From Paraktedonobacter carboxidivorans (GTDB taxonomy: Bacteria; Chloroflexota; Ktedonobacteria; Ktedonobacterales; Ktedonobacteraceae): a stretch of DNA of 64,000 bases. A program made the position numbers and the translations under genes. This document shows positions 36,421 through 44,391 of this stretch, piece by piece. The first letter of the stretch is position 1; the number at the start of each line of letters is the position of its first letter. The notes under the pieces were generated by a model that saw nothing but the letters and a program-made list of their open reading frames with translations, made no database searches and was not told the DNA's origin. The stretch is from NCBI GenBank assembly GCA_041156125.1, contig JBEVTI010000005.1, positions 1 to 64,000 on the forward strand. Reading direction: 5' to 3'.

Positions 36421-36960
36421 TTACAAATCAAAGTAAAGATGCTGCCAGGGCCAGGTCCAGGCCCAGCCTATACCACGAAAGAAACAGCCTGTGAGAGTGA
36501 TGACAACATAAAAGCTAAGCACCATCGTAAAGGTGACTATCGCTACTTTGCGCTCGCTGTAGGCCCGGCTGGGATTGCGATCGACATAAGGCAAGACTAC
36601 AAGGGCTCCCAGAGTAAAAATGGGCACAAGCATACCCGCGACTGGCTGAAAGTAATGGAGAAGTTCTTGCATACCCAGAAAGTACCAGGGCGCCTTGGCC
36701 GACGCTGGTGTGCTATTAGCGTCGGCTGGTATGTTAAGGGGAGCATTAATGCTTAGAGAGAGAAGTGTAATCATTACAGTGACAATAGTAGCGGCAAAAA
36801 ACTCGCGAACAAGCAAATGGGGCCAGACGAAAAGGGAGTCTTCCAGAGGCTTCTCAACGCGTGTGATTGCCTCTTGTTTGACGACAGCGAGTACGCGATA
36901 GCGACGTTGCAGAGCGCTGGTATGTTGCTGGACTACTGGTGCTTTGGGTTGAATTGCCAT
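36421..36960 (-). CDS. Cytochrome b C-terminal domain (subunit IV-like) protein
   Basis: A 179-residue protein with about three membrane segments. It matches the C-terminal half of cytochrome b from quinol-cytochrome c reductases: PHLLVREFFAAT, the NAPLNIPADANSTPASAKAP loop, PWYFLGMQELLHYF and VLPYVDRNPSRAYSERK. The PEWY quinol-site motif is replaced by PWYF, as in some bacterial groups. AGGAGG lies 8 bases before the ATG. No Rieske protein, haem-binding N-terminal cytochrome b or c-type cytochrome gene is adjacent, so it is an orphan subunit here. Confidence 0.75.
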   Translation of the reverse strand: MAIQPKAPVVQQHTSALQRRYRVLAVVKQEAITRVEKPLEDSLFVWPHLLVREFFAATIVTVMITLLSLSINAPLNIPADANSTPASAKAPWYFLGMQELLHYFQPVAGMLVPIFTLGALVVLPYVDRNPSRAYSERKVAIVTFTMVLSFYVVITLTGCFFRGIGWAWTWPWQHLYFDL

Positions 36961-37386
36961 AGCCTTTGCCTCCTGTCACAACTGAGAAGACCTGGCACGA
37001 CAGTATCTCCTACACAGCCTGGTATGGATTTGAGCGCAGCAAAGCAGCCGCTGCGAGCTCTTGCCACCAGCAAACAGGCACGATATACTGAATTGCCAGA
37101 TGTCACTCAGACATCGGTAAGTGGGAGAGCGTGTCCGTCGCTGCCAGGCTTGTACACGCTCCTCCCGCGTCACGCAACATCTTGCCTATGCGGCAAGAGA
37201 GCATGAGAAACACACCCATCGATGGGAATGCATCTGAAAATTATCATACCTGAAAAGAGAGAGTTAGCGATTCAAGTAATAACCTGATATCTCCTCAGGT
37301 AGCGCCTGATATCTTATGAGGGGTTGATTTTTTTGAGGTTGTCTCGATCTCTGGTTAAAGATATTCCGTACATGCCAGGACGCGTC
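36961..37386. other. Leader/intergenic region upstream of the cytochrome b-like gene
   Basis: About 425 bp without a gene. It holds a hairpin TCTTGCC-TATGC-GGCAAGA (37180-37198), an imperfect inverted repeat (37123-37134 with 37154-37166) and a direct repeat CCTGATATCT at 37283 and 37305 (22 bp apart, two helical turns). The repeats may be regulatory. No good promoter pair was found. Confidence 0.4.
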
Positions 37387-38778
37387 TTACCCCAAATTCA
37401 GTACCTTGCCTCGCAATCCTGCCGGGGGCGTGATGCTATATCTACTCAGCAAGCTGGGAAGGATATCGTAGATCTGCGCGTCTGTAAGCTGGCGTCCGTT
37501 GGCGGGTTGTTGGGGATCGTGAAAGATCATCAGGCCGTACTGAGCGTGATTGGCGTCATCCGGGCCGGTATCATTCTCCTGGGTGTAGAGTTCGCCGCCG
37601 ACCTTGCCGACAGCTCTCCAGGCCAGATCGCCTAGATAGACGATGAGATCTGGCGCTACGCCGCGTACACTGCGGTAAACTTGTTGGGGTAAAAAAACAC
37701 GATTGCCTAGAGGCTGACCGTTGGGACCAGGCATGGCGCGTAGCCTTGCGGCCAGTTCCTGGCGCTCAGCTTCGTAAGTAGATGGAGAAATAGTACCTTC
37801 CGCTTCACGCCCGCGCACATTGAGGAAAACACGCCCATAGTAGCCACCTGCTCCCCACGCCCTGGTACGACTCCAGTCCACCTGCGCCTCGTCCAATCCC
37901 ATGGGAACAGTCGGGGTCTCTCGCAAAACCAGATAGCCCTCCTGGAGCAACCACTGATTGAGACAAACACCACCCATAAGTGGCCGCGCACCGTGATCCG
38001 AGACCACCAGCACCGCGGTCTGTTCATCGCAACTGGCCAGCAGTTCTCCAATCTGCCCATCCACATGACAGTAATAATCATGGATAGCTTCCGCGAAAGA
38101 TGAGCCAGGAACATACAGCGGGTGACTGGCATCCATATGTTTCCAGAGGGCGTGATGAATGCGGTCTACCCCCATCTCTACCATCATCAACAGATCTGGC
38201 GAGTATTCGCTCAGCATATGGCGCGCCACAGCAAAACGCTGAGTGCATAGCGTATAAATATCGCGCAGAATACGGGCCTTATCCTCAGAACGGAAGTCTG
38301 GCACGTCAAGCAAATAATTACCAACCCAGGACTGAATGCGCTCTGCCAGTTCAGGTGGAGATGTATATTGGACACTGGTATTCGGCGCGAGAAAACAGGA
38401 GGCCAGCACACCATTCACCGCTTGAGGCGGAAAGGTTCCTGGCACTCCTAGCACCGCTACCCCCCAACCTGCGTCCCCCAGGATATTCCATAGACGCGGC
38501 ACTTTAACCGCCCGGCCATCCGCAACTACCATGCGCTGATAACTACGGTCGCCGCGGTTGCGAAAGCCATAGATCCCCAACTCGCCTGGATCACGTCCAC
38601 TGGTCATACAACTCCAGGCAGGCACGGTGATAGCTGGAATACAGCTCTCCAATACGCCATAACAGCCCTCGCGCATCAAGCGCGCCAGATTAGGTAGATC
38701 GGCCTGCCAGGCATCGAACACCAGCGATGGCTCAGCACAATCCAGCCCGATAATCAAGAGACGAGGTTTGATTGCCAT
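37387..38778 (-). CDS. Alkaline phosphatase superfamily type I phosphodiesterase
   Basis: A 463-residue protein of the nucleotide pyrophosphatase/phosphodiesterase group. The first metal site is LLIIGLDCAEPSL and the nucleophile Thr is in ITVPAWSCMTSGRDPGELG; VVSDHGARPLMGG supplies later metal ligands. No signal peptide is seen. Substrates could be nucleotide or glycerophosphate diesters; the sequence does not decide. It is third in an operon after lgt (22 bp gap). Confidence 0.82.
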   Translation of the reverse strand: MAIKPRLLIIGLDCAEPSLVFDAWQADLPNLARLMREGCYGVLESCIPAITVPAWSCMTSGRDPGELGIYGFRNRGDRSYQRMVVADGRAVKVPRLWNILGDAGWGVAVLGVPGTFPPQAVNGVLASCFLAPNTSVQYTSPPELAERIQSWVGNYLLDVPDFRSEDKARILRDIYTLCTQRFAVARHMLSEYSPDLLMMVEMGVDRIHHALWKHMDASHPLYVPGSSFAEAIHDYYCHVDGQIGELLASCDEQTAVLVVSDHGARPLMGGVCLNQWLLQEGYLVLRETPTVPMGLDEAQVDWSRTRAWGAGGYYGRVFLNVRGREAEGTISPSTYEAERQELAARLRAMPGPNGQPLGNRVFLPQQVYRSVRGVAPDLIVYLGDLAWRAVGKVGGELYTQENDTGPDDANHAQYGLMIFHDPQQPANGRQLTDAQIYDILPSLLSRYSITPPAGLRGKVLNLG

Positions 38779-38800
38779 GAGATAGCTTTATCCTTATCCT

Positions 38801-40258
38801 TTATTCACCCGAAGAATCGCCTGCATCCCCATCATCAGAACCTTCCGCGTCATCTTCTGCACAATCTGCCGCATCCTCAGCCTCAGCATCTTGCGCACCT
38901 ACCTCGTCTGCCTCTCCTTCCTCCTCTGAACCTTCCTCCTCGCCAGTATTGCCTTCAACGTCAGCGCTCGCTTCTTCACTCTCTGTCTCAGCTTCCTCAG
39001 CCTCTTCTTCCTCTACTCCCTCTTCGCCCTCTTCTTCGGCTTCATCATTCTCTTCTTCACTTTCATCCGCGCTCTCCTCTTCATCCTCACTCTCCTCTTC
39101 ATCCTCTTCTGCTTCCATGCCTTCTGCTTCCTCTTCTTCCAGACCTTCCTCACCCTCCTCTTCCATTGCTGTCTCCTCCTCAGTCCCTGCCATGCTTTCC
39201 AGGATCAGTAGCTCCGCGCCAGCGTTTGTCCCGTTCCATGCCTCACCCTCTTCAATATCCTCAGTACCTTCGCTTTCATCCTCTAGCTCTTCCTCTAGCT
39301 CTTCTTTGGCAGCGGGTCGCTCGCTTCTCCGTAAAAAGGTGTATTCTTCCATCATATTGATTCCCCCACCAACCACGGTCTCTTGCTCCTCCAATGGAGC
39401 TTCCGCACTTACCGCTTCATTTGTACTTACCACTAGCCGAGATAGACGGCGCGTGACCAGCAGGATGATGCAGGTAAGAATAACAATAACCGAAAGGAGA
39501 TGAACAAGATCGAAGGGGGTGCCAGGGAAAAACCAGGAGTCAGTGCGCAAAAATTCAAGAAAGAAGCGCCCCAGCGGGTACCAGATAAGATACATCAGCA
39601 GAATATCACCGTCGCGCAACCTCTTTTCCAGTCGGCGTGAAAGCCAGAAGATGAGCGCAAAGCCGATCATATTCCAGATTATTTCATAGAGAAAAAGCGG
39701 CTGAAAGCGCACGCTTGTGGGATACAGCACGAGATTATTGTAGGGCGCGATACGATATTGAGGATCGATGCGCAGACCCCAGAGCAGGGTCGTTGGCGGG
39801 CCGTACAATTCCTGATTCATAAAGTTGCCGAGACGCCCGATTGACTGGCTTAACAGTAGGACCAGAGCAGCCGCATCCAGATAGATTAACACCGGAAGCT
39901 TTTTGACAGCCGCGTAAATCAGGAGCGCAATTCCCCCACCGATCAAGGCTCCGTAAATATGAATTCCTCCCTGCCAGATCGCCAGAATTTCCAGTGGGTT
40001 CGCCAGATAGTGGCCCAGCCCATCAGGACCGCGTGGTGACTGGATAAAGACATAATAGAGCCGCGCGCCAATTATCGCGGGAATCACTATCCAGAGCAAC
40101 AGGTTCCAGATAATACTACCATCTTGACCGTGGCGAGCCACATAGCGACTGGCGAGCAGCGCGCCAGCAAAAATGGCTGTAACCATAATGATGCCGTACC
40201 AGTGTATACTTAGTGGTCCCAGTTGAAAACCTGGTGGAAATGGTGGATACATATACAA
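38801..40258 (-). CDS. lgt: Prolipoprotein diacylglyceryl transferase with a long acidic tail
   Basis: A 485-residue protein. Residues 1 to about 285 are a standard Lgt: seven membrane segments, HIYGALIGG and the signature IGRLGNFMNQELYG with the catalytic Arg. Lgt moves diacylglycerol from phosphatidylglycerol to the lipobox Cys of lipoproteins. The remaining ~190 residues are an extremely Glu/Asp-rich low-complexity tail; Lgt normally ends near residue 280-300. The tail produces a strong purine/pyrimidine strand bias (38815-39310). It is second in the operon, 26 bp after the sulfatase-like gene. A CAP-domain lipoprotein in this window is a plausible client. Confidence 0.93.
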   Translation of the reverse strand: MYMYPPFPPGFQLGPLSIHWYGIIMVTAIFAGALLASRYVARHGQDGSIIWNLLLWIVIPAIIGARLYYVFIQSPRGPDGLGHYLANPLEILAIWQGGIHIYGALIGGGIALLIYAAVKKLPVLIYLDAAALVLLLSQSIGRLGNFMNQELYGPPTTLLWGLRIDPQYRIAPYNNLVLYPTSVRFQPLFLYEIIWNMIGFALIFWLSRRLEKRLRDGDILLMYLIWYPLGRFFLEFLRTDSWFFPGTPFDLVHLLSVIVILTCIILLVTRRLSRLVVSTNEAVSAEAPLEEQETVVGGGINMMEEYTFLRRSERPAAKEELEEELEDESEGTEDIEEGEAWNGTNAGAELLILESMAGTEEETAMEEEGEEGLEEEEAEGMEAEEDEEESEDEEESADESEEENDEAEEEGEEGVEEEEAEEAETESEEASADVEGNTGEEEGSEEEGEADEVGAQDAEAEDAADCAEDDAEGSDDGDAGDSSGE

Positions 40259-40284
40259 CCCTCGATTACGTATTTTAGAGAATC

Positions 40285-41826
40285 TTACTCTAGATACCCC
40301 AGATCATGCAAGCGGCGACGTACTTGAGGATCATCATAACCAGGTGCAGGCTGGATTGGTTGTCCAGGACTGGCAACGTGATTGACGAAAGCCGTCAACT
40401 GCTCCTCCAACATCTCGACTTGCTCTGGCAAGAGGTCGCGCAAATTGGTCTCTTCAAGAGGATCTGCTAACACATCATATAGCTCCAATTGATGCTCACC
40501 GGTCTTAATCAGCTTATATTTATCGTGGTAGACCGCGCGGCGCACCAGGTCACAACCACGCTCGCGGATCAAGTGGGGAGCACGCCTCTGTAACAGACTA
40601 AGCGTATTCGCCGCTGGAATACCTTCGGAAAAGACTACACCTCCATCGGGATCACTGGCAGAGCTTTGCGCTAGAGTCAGGTTCCGTTCGTCCGCGCTGG
40701 CCAGACCGGTTGCCTCCAGGATGGTGTGAAAAATGCGCCGCGTTGAAACAAACATCTCGACTGTCGTGCCACGCGCCAGATCTCCAGTCGGATCACGAAT
40801 CAGCAAGGGAGAGTGAATCAGTTCATCATAAACCGACAGGCCATGACCCACAAATTGCTTCTCACCCAGATGCTCACCGTGATCGGCTGTAACAAGCACC
40901 AGGGTCTGATCGAGCCGTCCACTGGCGCGCAGTTTCCGCAAAAATTCACCGACCAACTCATCCAGATTTGCCACCTCTGCACAATACATTCCATCAAGCG
41001 TGCGCCGGCTCTTTTCGTCAAGCGAACTGCTCAGAGGAGCTAACCAGCCGAAAACATCGCTGTTAAAATGGCGCAAATAACGGCGCGCCGCTTTATCGTG
41101 CTGCAGATATGGTACAAATCTTTCAACCAGCCGCAGAGGCGGATGGTACGGCATATGCGTCTCCATCAAATTGATGAAGCTAAAAATCGGCTGATTCTTC
41201 TCTACACCCTTGCGCTCAACATGCAAGCGGGCAGCATCATTAAGCGAACGCACCGTATTGCCCTTAAAGCTCAGCGCAGTCTGCCACAGGGGAACCATCA
41301 GCGGCGAAAAAGAGAGGTCCAGAAGCGCATCAGAGCGAGCAAAGATATCTTGCATCGCGGTGATCATATTCGCCACCCCACGTTTGAAGCGTTGCCGGGC
41401 ACGATCAAACAGATTCGTGTAGACACCTGCCTGATTGGGGCGCGAGGTCAGAAGACCGCTATAGTTAAAAAAATCCAAAAAGCCCCGGCGTAACCCGTTA
41501 TTGATTACCCCGACTAATGGATTATTGCAGAAAGCCGCTGTAAAATAGCCACTATCGCGCAAGCGTTCGGCCAGCACTGGCAGAGTAGCTGGCACAACCG
41601 AAGAGGCATGCAGCGTTCCATGGCTAGAAGGATAAATTCCAGTAAACATCGAGGTATGAGAAGGAATTGTCCAGTTAGCTGGCGCGATTGCACCACGAAA
41701 AAGCGTGGAGTCTGTAGCAAATTCGTCAAGCTGAGGCGATGTTTCGAGCGGATATCCGTAGCAAGAGAGGCGATCGGCTCGTTGTGTATCAAGGATGAGC
41801 AGCACTATATCAGGACGCGTAATCAC
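40285..41826 (-). CDS. Sulfatase-like hydrolase with a Thr nucleophile
   Basis: A 513-residue protein starting with GTG at 41826, chosen for the AGAGGGAGA site upstream. The sulfatase fold is evident: DIVLLILDTQRADRLSCYGY, then NWTIPSHTSMFTGIYPSSHG, then VTADHGEHLGEKQFVGHG. The Cys/Ser that is converted to formylglycine in true sulfatases is Thr here, so the enzyme is more likely a phosphodiesterase or phosphotransferase of the alkaline phosphatase superfamily. No export signal or membrane anchor is seen. It leads the operon with lgt and the type I phosphodiesterase, another Thr-nucleophile enzyme. Confidence 0.8.
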   Translation of the reverse strand: MITRPDIVLLILDTQRADRLSCYGYPLETSPQLDEFATDSTLFRGAIAPANWTIPSHTSMFTGIYPSSHGTLHASSVVPATLPVLAERLRDSGYFTAAFCNNPLVGVINNGLRRGFLDFFNYSGLLTSRPNQAGVYTNLFDRARQRFKRGVANMITAMQDIFARSDALLDLSFSPLMVPLWQTALSFKGNTVRSLNDAARLHVERKGVEKNQPIFSFINLMETHMPYHPPLRLVERFVPYLQHDKAARRYLRHFNSDVFGWLAPLSSSLDEKSRRTLDGMYCAEVANLDELVGEFLRKLRASGRLDQTLVLVTADHGEHLGEKQFVGHGLSVYDELIHSPLLIRDPTGDLARGTTVEMFVSTRRIFHTILEATGLASADERNLTLAQSSASDPDGGVVFSEGIPAANTLSLLQRRAPHLIRERGCDLVRRAVYHDKYKLIKTGEHQLELYDVLADPLEETNLRDLLPEQVEMLEEQLTAFVNHVASPGQPIQPAPGYDDPQVRRRLHDLGYLE

Positions 41827-41919
41827 AAGTATCTCCCTCTGCCCACACTTGTAATCGTGAAGCGTAGACCGCAAGCAAGCAAGCATTCCCCAACGCGCCA
41901 CTTACCACCTCTGTGCCTG

Positions 41920-42018
41920 TCAGCTTCCGCTCATAAATAGGCAGAAATAAAGTAGCAGAACGATCAATGCAAGTATGGCCAGGGTTAAATTTCCCTGATG
42001 TACCCTTGGATTCCTCAT
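41920..42018 (-). CDS. Small single-pass membrane peptide (32 residues)
   Basis: A short frame with a strong GGGAGG ribosome site 5 bases before ATG. The product MRNPRVHQGNLTLAILALIV continues as one hydrophobic helix and ends with MSGS. It lies 93 bp upstream of the sulfatase-like gene in the same direction and may be cotranscribed. No family is recognised. The ribosome site and clean helix support a real gene. Confidence 0.5.
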   Translation of the reverse strand: MRNPRVHQGNLTLAILALIVLLLYFCLFMSGS

Positions 42019-42440
42019 ATTGCCTCCCTCAAGCCAGGCATTCCTCCGTTCTGATGCTCCGCAAAAGCATAGAAGGAGTATAAAAGGCGGATATGAAATA
42101 AACATCAAGGGCAGGTTAAGACAGATTAAACCAGTGTTAAAAGCGCTGATAATCAGCGTTTAGGGTTTGCCTGATGACATGGTCCTGTTTTTCTGTTAGA
42201 TGGGATGGCTTCGTGGGCAAATTGGTGTATAATAATGACAATCCCGGGCGCGAAGAACTGGCCGGGACTGGTGTATGTGTTTTGTGGTTGGAGAAGGATT
42301 TCCTTTTTTCTTAGCACAAAGTGTAAATCACCTGATCGTTTTGTTTTTCTCTCTAGCATGCCTCGAGGCGCGAGCAATCTTGCGCGGATTAGAGACGATA
42401 CGGTTTGAGGATGCTGCAAGAGCGAGAAAGGTAAGATAGA
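42019..42440. other. Intergenic region with a small palindrome and a candidate -10
   Basis: CGCTGAT-A-ATCAGCG (42144-42158) is a perfect palindrome that may end a transcript. A perfect TATAAT at 42228-42233 could serve the yggX operon with a leader of about 200 nt, but no convincing -35 is present. Nothing else was recognised. Confidence 0.35.
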
Positions 42441-42770
42441 ATGGCACGCATGGTACAATGTGTCAAAATTGGACGAGAACTGCCTGGTCTGGAAAAACCG
42501 CCTTTCCCTGGCGAATTGGGCAAGCGCATCTATGAACACATCTCACAAGAGGCCTATAATATGTGGCCGGCGCAGAGCACACTGATTATTAATCATTACG
42601 GCCTCAACATGGCCGATCCTGAAGCGCGCAAGGTGCTACGCGAGCAGATGGAAGAGTTTTTCTTTGGGGCAGACGCGCAAATGCCCGAAGGATGGAGTCC
42701 CGAAGAAGTGGGAGCAGGCCAACAAAGCAAGGGTGGCGGAGGCGGAGGCGGAGCACAGCGCAAAAAATGA
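42441..42770 (+). CDS. yggX: Fe(2+)-trafficking protein YggX
   Basis: A 109-residue protein. The first ~78 residues match YggX throughout, with the conserved Cys in VQCVKIGRELPGL, then PFPGELGKRIYEHIS, INHYGLNMADPEAR and EQMEEFFFG. YggX protects iron-sulfur clusters and helps iron supply. The C-terminal ~30 residues form a Gly-rich, basic tail not usual for the family. Its stop overlaps the start of the radical SAM selenoprotein gene (ATGA), suggesting a link to cluster supply for that enzyme. Confidence 0.92.
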   Translation: MARMVQCVKIGRELPGLEKPPFPGELGKRIYEHISQEAYNMWPAQSTLIINHYGLNMADPEARKVLREQMEEFFFGADAQMPEGWSPEEVGAGQQSKGGGGGGGAQRKK

Positions 42771-44206
42771 GATTATCTGGAGAGATCCTGCTCATCTCAT
42801 GCTATGAACTGGGGCATCAGCCGCTTCACCTGGCCACATTGCAAAGTCTACTCAACCGGGCAGGATATCTCCCGTTGCCCGTAGATACGGCTCTTGAGAC
42901 GTTAAACGACGAGGCTATCGCAGGCGCGCGCTTCGTCGCGCTTTCCGTGCCTATGCACACGGCTTTGCGCCTGGGTGAGCAAGTGGCCAGGCGCATACGC
43001 GAGCGCAATCCCCAGGCCTTTATCTGCCTCTATGGCCTCTACGCGCTGCTAAACGCGGACTATCTGCTCCAGAATACCATCATCGACGCGGCCATTGGCG
43101 GCGAATACGAAGAGCCTCTGCTGGCATTGATCAACGCTCTGGAACGAGGGGATGCGCAACCGAGCACCCCAGGCGTTAAGACGCGCTGGCGAGAAAGCGG
43201 CCCATGGATGCAGCGCGCGCCTGTCGTGCTTCCTGATCGCGCGCGCCTGCCAACTCTCGCGCGCTATGCCCATCTAGAAATGGACGGAGAAGCGGTTCTG
43301 GCCGGTTACAGCGAGACCACTCGTGGCTGCAAACACACCTGCCGTCATTGTCCGATTACACCTGTTTATCATGGACGCTTCTTCGCGTTTCCGGCTGAGA
43401 TTGTGCTAAGTGACATACGCGCGCAAGTCGCTCAGGGCGCGCGCCATATCACTTTTGGCGATCCCGATTTCTTCAACGGACCAACTCATGCTATGAGGAT
43501 TGTCCGAGCTCTGCATCAGGAATTTCCCACGCTAACCTTTGATGCGACGATTAAAATCGAGCATTTGCTCATGCACCAACGACTCCTGCCAGAATTGCGT
43601 GAGCTGGGCTGCGCGTTCGTAGTTTCAGCGGTAGAATCGCTTAATGGCGATGTCCTGATGCACCTGGCCAAGGATCATAGCCGGGACGATGTGGTTCGCG
43701 CCTTTGCTCTGATGGCCGAGGCTGGTATTCCCTTGCGCCCGTCACTCTTGCCCTTTTCACCCTGGGAGACGCTGGAGAGCTATCTTGATCTGCTGACATT
43801 TTTTGAAGAGCACCATCTGATCGAGCACGTGGACCCCGTTCACTTTAGCATTCGCCTGCTCCTGCCGCCCGGCTCATCCCTGCTGGAAACCCCGGAGGAA
43901 AAACCCTGGCTAGGCGAACTGGATGCCGCGGCCTATACATATCGCTGGCGCCATCCCGATCCGCGTATGGATAGTCTACAGCGGGAGATCGCCGCGCTGG
44001 TAGAGCAGGCACAAGTCTCTCGTCAGCAACCAGTCGTGACGTTCTTCCAGATCAAGGCGCTGGCCTTGCAAGCCTGTGGACGCCTGGCGAACACAGCGCG
44101 CGCGCGCAAGCGCTATGGCCAGGGCAAAGTTCTGCCCCATCTGAGCGAGTCATGGTTCTGCTGAGCAGAGCCTACTGCGGACCAGTTGGGTCCGACTTGC
44201 TCATAA
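42767..44206 (+). CDS. CUAEP-tail radical SAM selenoprotein (UGA = selenocysteine at 44162)
   Basis: A 479-residue protein if the in-frame TGA at 44162-44164 is read as selenocysteine (residue 466). An N-terminal cobalamin-binding-like region (about 1-120) is followed by a radical SAM domain whose 4Fe-4S cysteines are in GCKHTCRHCP. Before the TGA the protein reads SESWFC; after it the frame continues A-E-P-T-A-D-Q-L-G-P-T-C-S to TAA at 44204. C-U-A-E-P (or C-C-A-E-P) at the C-terminus defines a known family of radical SAM (seleno)proteins of unknown substrate. A SECIS-like hairpin follows the TGA. Its ATG overlaps the yggX stop. Translation that stops at the TGA would truncate it by 14 residues. 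Confidence 0.9.
44178..44194 (+). promoter_or_regulatory. Bacterial SECIS-like hairpin
   Basis: CGGACC-AGTTG-GGTCCG forms a 6-bp perfect stem with a 5-base loop containing GU, beginning 13 bases after the TGA. Size and distance fit bacterial SECIS elements recognised by SelB (about 11 bases in fdhF). Outer pairing of GAGCA (44163-44167) with TGCTC (44198-44202) extends it. Confidence 0.75.
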
Positions 44207-44281
44207 AACACTGGCGCAGTGTTCTGCTGTAATTCAGCATACCAATCCTGCCGCGCAATATATGGGAGAGAATTACGGGAG

Positions 44282-44336
44282 GAGATTTGAGGATGCCGAA
44301 ATGCCGGAGCCTCAAATCTCAACTCTTTTTCTGATA
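44282..44336 (+). terminator. Terminator after the radical SAM selenoprotein gene
   Basis: GAGATTTGAGG (44282-44292) pairs perfectly with CCTCAAATCTC (44310-44320) and a CTCTTTTTCT tract follows. A smaller hairpin (44207-44223) directly follows the TAA stop. Confidence 0.75.
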
Positions 44337-44340
44337 TACT
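44335..44340 (+). promoter_or_regulatory. Extended -10 promoter for the quinone oxidoreductase gene
   Basis: TGATATACT (44332-44340) is an extended -10 hexamer; no good -35 lies 17 bp upstream. It is 51 bp before the gene's ATG. Confidence 0.4.
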
Positions 44341-44391
44341 GGTGATAGTCCTTTAATGTGCTATGCCAGCCAACTACGCGGAGGTTTCACT

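Noticed and set aside
36817..37206. 129-codon plus-strand frame overlapping the cytochrome b-like gene and its leader
   Set aside because: No ribosome site and no similarity; the opposite strand has a clear gene.
38949..39503. Ser-rich frame on the plus strand opposite the lgt tail
   Set aside because: It is simply the complement of the GAA/GAG-rich tail, read as TCT/TCC/TCA codons.
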